Positions 1-5,252 of a DNA stretch of 5,252 nt are shown here, piece by piece. The notes beneath the pieces were generated by a model. The model ran no database searches. It was not told where the DNA came from and worked only from the letters and a program-made list of their open reading frames with translations. Made by a program: the position numbers and the translations under genes. Each line of letters opens with the position of its first letter. Within the stretch, counting starts at the first letter, position 1. Source of the DNA: an uncultured Mycoplasma sp. (GTDB taxonomy: Bacteria; Bacillota_I; Bacilli_A; RF39; UBA660); the NCBI GenBank assembly GCA_947388575.1, contig CANDSI010000097.1, forward strand, positions 1 to 5,252. Reading direction: 5' to 3'.

Positions 1-14
1 GAAAGAGGTAAAAT

Positions 15-512
15 ATGAAATATGAATTAAAAGAGTTAAACATAGATATGGGAGTTTCTGAATATGAAATGTATCAAGATATTCCTCTAAAAGAACCTGG
101 CTCAACTAATTTATGTAATGGATTGCCATACGAAGTATTTAAAAATTATTTAGAAAGTCAACTTGCAAGAAAATATCAGAATATTAGTATATATGACACA
201 CCTACCATTACTTATATTTTGTATATTAATAGTATTCCTGTAGGTTATATTTGTATAAGAACAAAAATAGATAATCAATGGAAAAAGTGGTCAGGTAATT
301 TTTATTATACGGTTAGGTTATCTGAAAGAAAAAAAGGATATGGTACGAAAATGTTAAAATTGGCATTAAATGAATTTAAAAAATTAGGCTTAAAAGAAAT
401 TTATGGACAATCCTCTTCTGATAATTATGCTTCTGAAAAAGTTATAGAAAATAATGGGGGTATATTATTAGAAGAAATTGGTGGAACAAGATATTATAAA
501 ATCAAAATATAA
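15..512 (+). CDS. GNAT-family N-acetyltransferase (predicted, substrate unknown)
   Basis: A 165-residue protein with the GNAT fold signature in its C-terminal half. The acetyl-CoA pyrophosphate-binding loop (motif A) is R105-K-K-G-Y-G110, preceded by a beta-4 strand (NFYYTVRLSE) and followed by an amphipathic helix (TKMLKLALNEFKKLG). A later segment (SDNYASEKVIENNGG, about residues 137-151) matches the motif-B region where GNAT enzymes carry an Asn and a helix beside the pantetheine arm. These features resemble the small 'predicted acetyltransferase' group typified by COG3981. Such enzymes transfer acetyl from acetyl-CoA to an amine; the acceptor cannot be read from the sequence, and the N-terminal acceptor half is not recognisable. 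The ATG is supported by the purine-rich site AAAGAGG at 2-8, 6 nt upstream. It ends with tandem TAA codons and lies 16 nt before rbgA, so co-transcription is likely. It is not part of the usual rbgA neighbourhood. The family call is firm; the function is unknown. Confidence 0.88.
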   Translation: MKYELKELNIDMGVSEYEMYQDIPLKEPGSTNLCNGLPYEVFKNYLESQLARKYQNISIYDTPTITYILYINSIPVGYICIRTKIDNQWKKWSGNFYYTVRLSERKKGYGTKMLKLALNEFKKLGLKEIYGQSSSDNYASEKVIENNGGILLEEIGGTRYYKIKI

Positions 513-513
513 T

Positions 514-524
514 AAGGAAGTGAT
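514..524 (+). promoter_or_regulatory. Strong Shine-Dalgarno site of rbgA
   Basis: AAGGAAGTGAT differs at one base from AAGGAGGTGAT, the full complement of the Bacillota 16S rRNA 3' end. It lies 4 nt before the rbgA ATG at 529 when the whole extended match is counted, and it starts directly after the acetyltransferase stop codons. It fixes the rbgA start and suggests strong translation of this assembly factor within the transcript. Confidence 0.8.
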
Positions 525-528
525 ATAA

Positions 529-1395
529 ATGGATAATTTAAAAAATACAACAATTAACTGGTATCCAGGACATATGGAAAAAGCTAAGCGTTTAATGATA
601 AAAGAATATAAGAATATAGATATGGTTTATGAGCTTGTTGATGCTCGTATACCAAAGTCTTCTAAAATTAAAAATATTTATGATATAATAGGTAACAAGC
701 CTAAGCTTTTAATTATGACCAAAAAAGATTTAACAGACCCTATAAAAATAGAAGGTTGGATAAAGTACTATGAGAATATTGGCTCAAAAGTAGTTTTAGC
801 TGACCTAAACAATGATAATGACATAAAAAAAATAGTAAATGAAACCCATAAAATGATGGAAGAATTACAACTAAAACGCGAAGAAAAGGGTATGAATAAA
901 AAAGAGATTAGAGTTTTAGTAGTGGGTATACCAAATGTCGGCAAATCGACACTAATAAATAAACTGGTAGGAAAACGTGTTGCTAACGTTGGTAATAAAC
1001 CTGGAATAACTAAAGGGCTTGTTTGGTTAAAGACCTCTCATAATATTGCTTTATTAGATACTCCAGGAATACTATGGCCTAAAATAGATAATAACGAAAT
1101 TGGTTTAAACTTAGCAAGTATATTCTCAATTAAAACAGAGATTTTAGATGTTAATGAAGTAGCAGTCCATATAATAAATAAATTAAATAGATATTATCCT
1201 GAAAAGTTAAAAGAGAGATATAATATTGAGCCAAGTAATATTGAATTAGATTTTGAAGCTATATATGAAGAATTAGGAAAGAAAATGGGTGCTATTAGAA
1301 ATGGTGAACCAGATTATGAAAGAATAAGTAACAGAATTATAAATGACATTAAAGACGAATATATAAAAGGAGTAGTATTTGATAATGAAATCTAA
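529..1395 (+). CDS. rbgA: Ribosome biogenesis GTPase RbgA (YlqF), circularly permuted
   Basis: A 288-residue cytoplasmic GTPase, close to the 282 residues of Bacillus subtilis RbgA, which acts in late maturation of the 50S subunit. The N-terminal W11-Y-P-G-H15-M motif carries the histidine proposed as catalytic in this family; VDARIP follows at 37-42. The GTPase motifs are in the permuted order of the YlqF/YawG class: G4 T64-K-K-D67, a weak G5 near 91-97, G1 (P-loop) G133-IPNVGKS-T141, G2 threonine T161 in PGIT, and G3 D177-T-P-G180. The family-typical GILWPK follows G3, and the C-terminal domain contains YPEKLKERY (223-231), which binds rRNA in this family. The G4 motif has Thr in place of the usual Asn (NKxD), and G5 lacks a clear S-A pair. 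Upstream spacing is 16 nt, and the end overlaps rnhB by 11 nt, so the genes are probably co-translated. Identification is secure. Confidence 0.97.
   Translation: MDNLKNTTINWYPGHMEKAKRLMIKEYKNIDMVYELVDARIPKSSKIKNIYDIIGNKPKLLIMTKKDLTDPIKIEGWIKYYENIGSKVVLADLNNDNDIKKIVNETHKMMEELQLKREEKGMNKKEIRVLVVGIPNVGKSTLINKLVGKRVANVGNKPGITKGLVWLKTSHNIALLDTPGILWPKIDNNEIGLNLASIFSIKTEILDVNEVAVHIINKLNRYYPEKLKERYNIEPSNIELDFEAIYEELGKKMGAIRNGEPDYERISNRIINDIKDEYIKGVVFDNEI
1366..1387 (+). promoter_or_regulatory. rnhB ribosome-binding site with two candidate start codons
   Basis: The site AAAGGAG (1366-1372) inside the end of rbgA serves rnhB. It lies 6 nt before an in-frame TTG at 1379 and 12 nt before an ATG at 1385. 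TTG has the better spacing and ATG is the better codon. RNase HII homologues commonly start with a few residues before the conserved LLKYERELY-like segment, which either start satisfies. I chose the ATG; the two proteins differ only by two N-terminal residues. Confidence 0.6.
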
Positions 1396-2038
1396 TTTAT
1401 TAAAATATGAACGCGAATTATATAAAAATAACATTACGTTAATCGCTGGAGTTGATGAAGCAGGACGTGGTCCTTTATGTGGCCCTGTTGTTGCAGGAGC
1501 AGTTATCCTACCCAAAAATTATGAATTAGAAGGTCTTAATGATTCTAAACAACTTAGTGAGAAGAAACGTGAAGAATATTACAAAGTATTACAAAAGGAT
1601 GCGATAGCTATCGGTGTAGGAATAGTAAGTGCTAAAGAGATAGATGAAATAAATATTTTAGAGGCTAGTCGCAAAGCTATGTATTTGGCAATAGAGAATT
1701 TAGGAGTTACACCTGAATATATTTTAAGTGATGCCATGAGCTTAAATGACATTGATATTCCATCAAAACCTATAATTCATGGAGATGCACTATCTTTATC
1801 TATCGCAGCGGGTAGTGTAATTGCGAAAGTAACAAGAGATCATATAATGTTAGAAATAGATAAAGAGCATCCTGAATATAATATAAAAAAACATAAAGGC
1901 TATCCTACCAAAGAGCATATGGAACTAATAAAAAAGTATGGGATATTTGACGAATATCGTAAAAGCTATAAGCCTGTAAAACAAATATTAGAGGAGAGTA
2001 GTAAACATGAAGAAGTTAAAGAAATTGTGGCAAATTAA
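1385..2038 (+). CDS. rnhB: Ribonuclease HII
   Basis: This is a 217-residue type 2 RNase H, counted from the ATG at 1385; a TTG at 1379 would add two residues. The enzyme cuts the RNA strand of RNA-DNA hybrids and nicks DNA 5' of single embedded ribonucleotides, starting ribonucleotide excision repair. The diagnostic motifs are all present: D24-E25-A-G-R-G-P with the junction-sensing G27-R28-G29, the LNDSKQLSEKKRE segment, acidic D116 in SDAMSL, and HGDALSLSIAAGSVIAKV followed by R151-D152. D24, E25, D116 and D152 form the metal-binding acidic quartet. The C-terminal HKGYPTKEH and YRKSYKPV segments are also typical. It is shorter than the B. subtilis enzyme (about 255 residues) but complete. 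The start overlaps rbgA by 11 nt. The last 32 nt overlap the next gene, in a charged tail after the conserved core. The protein is cytosolic and catalytically intact by inspection. Confidence 0.97.
   Translation: MKSNLLKYERELYKNNITLIAGVDEAGRGPLCGPVVAGAVILPKNYELEGLNDSKQLSEKKREEYYKVLQKDAIAIGVGIVSAKEIDEINILEASRKAMYLAIENLGVTPEYILSDAMSLNDIDIPSKPIIHGDALSLSIAAGSVIAKVTRDHIMLEIDKEHPEYNIKKHKGYPTKEHMELIKKYGIFDEYRKSYKPVKQILEESSKHEEVKEIVAN
1991..1998 (+). promoter_or_regulatory. Ribosome-binding site for the LTA-synthase-like gene, inside rnhB
   Basis: GAGGAGAG lies within the rnhB coding sequence, 8 nt before the ATG at 2007. It supports initiation there despite the 32-nt overlap. The next in-frame ATG (codon 21) would cut away part of the first membrane segment, so the upstream start is preferred. 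Confidence 0.7.
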
Positions 2039-4052
2039 ATATTTAAAAAATTATATTTTATTAATTATGCCATTAATTTTGATGGAGTTAATATTTAGAA
2101 TAATTGAGAAATTACCTATATTTTCATACCAAGGGTTAAGAATATTTTTAGGTTTAAATATTATCGCTTTATTCTGTAGTTTTATTTTAGATTATTTGCC
2201 TAAAATAGTTGCAAAGATATGGAATTTACTTTTAGTATTGATATTAACTATATATGGCATCGCTGAACTTGGATTTAATCATTTCTTAGGAGTTTATGCA
2301 TCTATTCAAATTAATAGTCAAGCAAGTGCAGTAACAACATATATAACAGGTTTTATTAAAAGTTTTAAATGGTACTTTTATCTTTTAGCAATTCCATTCA
2401 TTTTGCTTTTAATATATTATATATTTATAGATAAAAAATTAGATTTGGATTTGCCAAAGAAGAAAGTAACAATGACTAAAGTAACCATAAATATTTTCAA
2501 ATTTTTAATTATAATTTTTATTTGTTTATTATATTTTTGTACTTTAAAGTTAGGATTTATGCAAAATAAATTACAGACTACTACCAGTTTAGCCTTATTT
2601 AAAAAACCAAGTAATCCAAGTTTAGTAGTAGGAGACTTTGGTTACATTGGATTTGGTATATTAGATATTAAAGAATATTTTTTTCCAGGTAAAGAGCAAG
2701 ACATAATTATTAACTATAATCCTGATAATGTAGAATTAAATCCTGACCCAAGTGAGAATGAAGAAGAAAAATATCATAGTCAAATAAGTATTGATAATGA
2801 CATATGGAAAAGTATAATAGAGGATGAAAAAAAGAGTTCTTATAATAACTTAAATAAATATTTTATAAGTAATAGAACAACTAGTACTAATGAATATAGT
2901 AAAATGTTTGCAGGTAAAAATTTAATCGTAATTATGGTTGAATCAGGCAGCAATTTATTATTAAATGAAGAATACTATCCAAATTTTGCTAAAATTTACA
3001 ATGAAGGCTGGAGTTTTAAAAATTATTATTCCCCACGGAATTCTTGTAGTACAATTAATAACGAATTAAGTGGTATGACAGGCTTATATTCGATTTACAA
3101 TACTTGTACTGGTAATAAATATGAAGACAACACCTATTTTGAGAGTATATTTAATTTATTTAATAATAGTGGATACATAACTGATAGTTATCATGATCAT
3201 GATGAATATTATTATGACCGCATTAAAATTCACCAAAATATGGGAAGCGGTAAATTTTACAATGTTAAAGATATGAATTTAAAATATACTGGTTCCGAGT
3301 GGGCAAGTGATGCTGAAATGATGGAATACTATTTGAAAGAGCTTGATAAAAAAGAAGGCGATAAACCATTTATGTCTTGGATTACAACTGTAACATCTCA
3401 CCAATATTATCGTACTAGTAGTAAATATTACAAAGAGTATGGAGATTTATTTGATGAAAATTTATCAAGTGATGTTAGAGTATATATGTCAAGATTAAAG
3501 GTAGTTGATGATGCTCTAGGAATATTATTAAACGGTTTAGAAGAAAGAGGAATACTTGAAGATACAGTTATAGCTATATTTTGTGACCATTATCCTTATG
3601 CCATAAAAACCGATAATTTAGGAGAAGCTTTAGGCTACGATATTGACGAAGATAATAATATGGATCAAGTGCCTTTCGTTATATATAATAAGGGAATGGA
3701 GAAAAAAGAATTTAATCAATATTCAACATATGTCAATTTAACACCAACCTTAGCCAATTTATTTGGTGTAGAATATGATTCAAGAATATATCTAGGTTCT
3801 GACTTATTAAGTAAAGAATATGAAAGTATCGCAGTATTTGCTGATAGTTCTTGGAAAAATGAAGTAGGATATTACTCATCAAGTACTAATTCAATGAAAT
3901 ATTATACAGAAAAAGAATATACTGACGAAGAAATACTTGAAATTAATGAGGGTATTGCGTTAAAATTAAAAATGAGTAGTGCCGCCATAAAAAATAATTA
4001 CTTTAGTTATTTAAACAAAAAATTAAAAAGTTACACCACTTCCACTGAATAA
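2007..4052 (+). CDS. LTA synthase family membrane protein (sulfatase-fold phosphoglycerol transferase)
   Basis: A 681-residue polytopic membrane enzyme of the LtaS/MdoB class. Five hydrophobic segments lie near residues 14-33, 43-63, 71-92, 121-141 and 160-182. A linker follows, acidic around 239-255, and then an extracellular sulfatase-fold domain from about 304 to 600. By hand alignment to Staphylococcus aureus LtaS, the metal and nucleophile set is conserved: E312 (VES), nucleophile T349 (TINNE, matching TSDAE), and D527-H528. Substrate-side H396 and R405 keep the exact nine-residue spacing of LtaS H347 and R356, and H465 matches H416. The Trp equivalent to W354 is Y403, and the position of S480 is A532. 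LtaS enzymes move glycerol-phosphate from phosphatidylglycerol onto a growing lipoteichoic acid chain; the exact product here is uncertain. The C-terminal tail (about 611-681) resembles clostridial members. The start overlaps rnhB by 32 nt. The family is firm; the polymer made is inferred. Confidence 0.9.
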   Translation: MKKLKKLWQIKYLKNYILLIMPLILMELIFRIIEKLPIFSYQGLRIFLGLNIIALFCSFILDYLPKIVAKIWNLLLVLILTIYGIAELGFNHFLGVYASIQINSQASAVTTYITGFIKSFKWYFYLLAIPFILLLIYYIFIDKKLDLDLPKKKVTMTKVTINIFKFLIIIFICLLYFCTLKLGFMQNKLQTTTSLALFKKPSNPSLVVGDFGYIGFGILDIKEYFFPGKEQDIIINYNPDNVELNPDPSENEEEKYHSQISIDNDIWKSIIEDEKKSSYNNLNKYFISNRTTSTNEYSKMFAGKNLIVIMVESGSNLLLNEEYYPNFAKIYNEGWSFKNYYSPRNSCSTINNELSGMTGLYSIYNTCTGNKYEDNTYFESIFNLFNNSGYITDSYHDHDEYYYDRIKIHQNMGSGKFYNVKDMNLKYTGSEWASDAEMMEYYLKELDKKEGDKPFMSWITTVTSHQYYRTSSKYYKEYGDLFDENLSSDVRVYMSRLKVVDDALGILLNGLEERGILEDTVIAIFCDHYPYAIKTDNLGEALGYDIDEDNNMDQVPFVIYNKGMEKKEFNQYSTYVNLTPTLANLFGVEYDSRIYLGSDLLSKEYESIAVFADSSWKNEVGYYSSSTNSMKYYTEKEYTDEEILEINEGIALKLKMSSAAIKNNYFSYLNKKLKSYTTSTE

Positions 4053-4162
4053 AATTATTAATTTAAAGATTTAATCCACTAATTCTCTATATCCACTTTA
4101 TGTGATTAAAAAAATAAAAGTGGTTAGAAATAATGGAATATATAAAAGAAAGGAAAAAATAA
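4053..4162 (+). promoter_or_regulatory. Intergenic leader upstream of topA
   Basis: This is the only sizeable non-coding stretch, 110 nt and very A/T-rich. It holds two of four CCACT words (4076-4080 and 4093-4097; the other two, at 4036-4040 and 4042-4046, are in the end of the preceding gene) and an inverted repeat with its partner AGTGG. A weak promoter candidate is TTAAAA at 4106-4111 and AATAAT at 4129-4134, with a 17-nt spacer; such matches are common by chance in this composition. The purine-rich GAAAGGA (4148-4154) lies 8 nt before the topA ATG. A topA promoter here is plausible because TopA levels respond to supercoiling, but the sequence does not prove it. Confidence 0.4.
4093..4123 (+). 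repeat. Imperfect inverted repeat in the topA leader
   Basis: CCACTTT (4093-4099) is complementary to AAAGTGG (4117-4123), giving a 7-bp stem. Two more A-T pairs could extend it inward if A4116 bulges out. The loop is A-rich. No T-run follows on the + strand (TTAGAAAT comes next), so it is not a canonical intrinsic terminator. It could be a transcript hairpin or a protein-binding palindrome. Confidence 0.5.
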
Positions 4163-5252
4163 ATGAGTAATTTAGTAATTGTAGAATCTCCTGCTAAAAG
4201 TAAAACTATTGAAAAATACTTAGGCGGGGATTACAAAGTAGTATCTTCTAAAGGGCATATAAGAGATTTAGCTACAACAGGTAAATATGGTTTAGGAATA
4301 GATATTGAAGATAATTTTAAACCTAATTATATCCCTATAACAGGTAAGAAAAAAGATATAAGTGCCTTAAAGAAAATGGCTTCAAGTAGTGATAAAGTTA
4401 TATTAGCTACCGACCCAGACCGCGAGGGAGAGGCTATCTCATGGCATTTATATGATGAATTAAAATTAAAAGATAGTGATTATGAAAGAGTAGTATTTAA
4501 TGAAATAACTAAAGATGTCGTTATAAATTCTATTAATAATCCCCGTAAGATAGATATGGATTTAGTTAAGAGTCAAGAAACAAGAAGAATGTTAGATAGA
4601 ATAATAGGTTTCAGATTAAGTAAATTAATGCAAAGAAAAACTGGGGGAAAGAGTGCTGGACGTGTTCAAAGTGTTGCTCTAAAACTTATTGTTGATCGTG
4701 AACGAGAAATTCTAGCATTTGTGCCTGAAGAATATTGGACAATCGAAGCAGACTTTAAGGAATTTAAAGCTACATTAGAGAAATATCACAATAAAAAAGT
4801 TGAAATACACACTGAAGTAGAAGCAGATGAAATATTAGAAAAATTAGACAAATCATTTAAAATAGACAGTGTTGAAGAAAAAGAAAAAATGAAAAAGCCA
4901 AAAGACCCATTTAGAACTTCAACCTTACAACAAATGGCCGCTAATCGTCTTAACTTTTCTTCAAGTAAAACTATGCAAATAGCCCAAAAGCTTTATGAAG
5001 GTATGAATATAGGTAAAGAAACAGTAGGTTTAATAACTTATATGCGTACAGATTCAACAAGACTTAGTGATGTATTTGTAAGTGATACCAAAACATATAT
5101 TAAAGGCAAATATGGTGATGAATATGTTGGCAGTGTAAAAGCATCAAAAGAGCCTAAAGGAGCGCAAGATGCTCATGAAGCTATAAGACCAACAAGTATA
5201 ATGAGAACACCAGAATCTATTAAAGACTATTTAAGTAATGATGAATATAAAT
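4163..5252 (+). CDS. topA: DNA topoisomerase I (type IA), 5' part, truncated by the window edge
   Basis: The reading frame is open from the ATG to the last base, giving 363 codons plus one base; the remaining roughly half of the protein lies outside. TopA relaxes negatively supercoiled DNA through a transient 5'-phosphotyrosine link. The TOPRIM domain shows E8 in VESPAKSKTIEKYLG and the acidic triad D84-P-D86-R-E88 that binds Mg2+. SAGRVQS places R167 where Escherichia coli has R168. The catalytic tyrosine is Y293 in ITYMRTDSTR, followed by R295. QDAHEAIRPT (335-344) is the conserved segment with H338. All catalytic elements are therefore inside the window and intact; the missing part would hold the rest of the core and any C-terminal zinc ribbons. 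The start is supported by GAAAGGA at 4148-4154, and the MSNLVIVESP opening is typical of Bacillota TopA. It follows the LTA-synthase-like gene after 110 nt and may have its own promoter. Confidence 0.97.
   Translation, partial: MSNLVIVESPAKSKTIEKYLGGDYKVVSSKGHIRDLATTGKYGLGIDIEDNFKPNYIPITGKKKDISALKKMASSSDKVILATDPDREGEAISWHLYDELKLKDSDYERVVFNEITKDVVINSINNPRKIDMDLVKSQETRRMLDRIIGFRLSKLMQRKTGGKSAGRVQSVALKLIVDREREILAFVPEEYWTIEADFKEFKATLEKYHNKKVEIHTEVEADEILEKLDKSFKIDSVEEKEKMKKPKDPFRTSTLQQMAANRLNFSSSKTMQIAQKLYEGMNIGKETVGLITYMRTDSTRLSDVFVSDTKTYIKGKYGDEYVGSVKASKEPKGAQDAHEAIRPTSIMRTPESIKDYLSNDEYK

Larger units (their letters stand above)
15..4052 (+). other. Predicted four-gene transcription unit
   Basis: Four genes on one strand follow with a 16-nt gap, an 11-nt overlap and a 32-nt overlap, and each has its own ribosome-binding site. 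No terminator-like hairpin with a T-run is visible between them. Any promoter lies left of the window, since only 14 nt precede the first gene. Whether transcription continues into topA is open, because the 110-nt gap lacks a clear terminator. This is an inference from spacing only. Confidence 0.6.

Noticed and set aside
1273..1515. An 80-codon open frame on the minus strand across the rbgA-rnhB junction
   Set aside because: It is antisense to two strongly conserved genes. Its Gly/Pro-rich start is just the complement of the RNase HII DEAGRGP region, and it shows no domain of its own.
2007..4052. Arylsulfatase or alkaline phosphatase
   Set aside because: The fold is shared, but the C-x-P-x-R formylglycine motif of sulfatases is absent. 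Five N-terminal membrane segments and the T349/E312/D527-H528 set match LtaS-type transferases.
4093..4130. Intrinsic terminator after the LTA-synthase-like gene
   Set aside because: The stem is short and has an A-rich loop, and no T-run follows it on the + strand. On the minus strand there is also no T-run after the stem, so neither orientation fits a canonical terminator.
4137..4147. TATATAAAA as a -10 box for topA
   Set aside because: Transcription starting about 7 nt downstream would fall in or next to the ribosome-binding site at 4148-4154, leaving almost no leader. It is more likely simple A/T-rich sequence.
1..5252. CRISPR array, mobile element, phage or defence system
   Set aside because: I saw no regularly spaced direct repeats, transposase or integrase motifs, or terminal inverted repeats. 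All long open frames are explained by recognised families.

Overview
The window is an AT-rich piece of a bacterial chromosome with five genes, all on the + strand: a GNAT-family acetyltransferase, the ribosome-assembly GTPase RbgA (YlqF), ribonuclease HII (RnhB), an LTA-synthase-like membrane phosphoglycerol transferase, and the 5' part of DNA topoisomerase I (TopA), which runs off the right edge. The strong A/T bias, purine-rich Shine-Dalgarno sites (such as the near-consensus one at 514-524), the rbgA-rnhB...topA gene order and an LtaS-type enzyme all point to a low-GC Gram-positive (Bacillota), either Bacilli or Clostridia or an uncultured relative. All visible tryptophans are TGG, there is no in-frame TGA, and all four visible stops are TAA, so nothing suggests the Mycoplasma-type code.

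Positions 1-4052 look like one transcription unit. The GNAT gene (15-512) is followed after 16 nt by rbgA (529-1395). rnhB (1385-2038) starts inside the end of rbgA, and the LTA-synthase-like gene (2007-4052) starts inside the end of rnhB. This close packing predicts translational coupling. A 110-nt gap (4053-4162) then precedes topA. It holds repeated CCACT words and an imperfect inverted repeat, and is the only substantial non-coding stretch in the window.

The genes serve different processes: RbgA acts in late 50S subunit assembly, RnhB removes ribonucleotides and RNA-DNA hybrids from DNA, TopA relaxes negative supercoils, and the LtaS-like enzyme builds a surface polymer outside the membrane. 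Joint presence reflects a conserved Bacillota housekeeping neighbourhood more than one pathway. The notable local change is that the envelope gene sits where dprA (smf) often lies between rnhB and topA.

I found no CRISPR array, insertion sequence, phage gene, tRNA or rRNA, and no convincing new multi-gene system. The points worth a second look are modest: changed substrate-pocket residues in the LtaS-like protein, a TKxD G4 motif in RbgA, the gene overlaps, and the topA leader.
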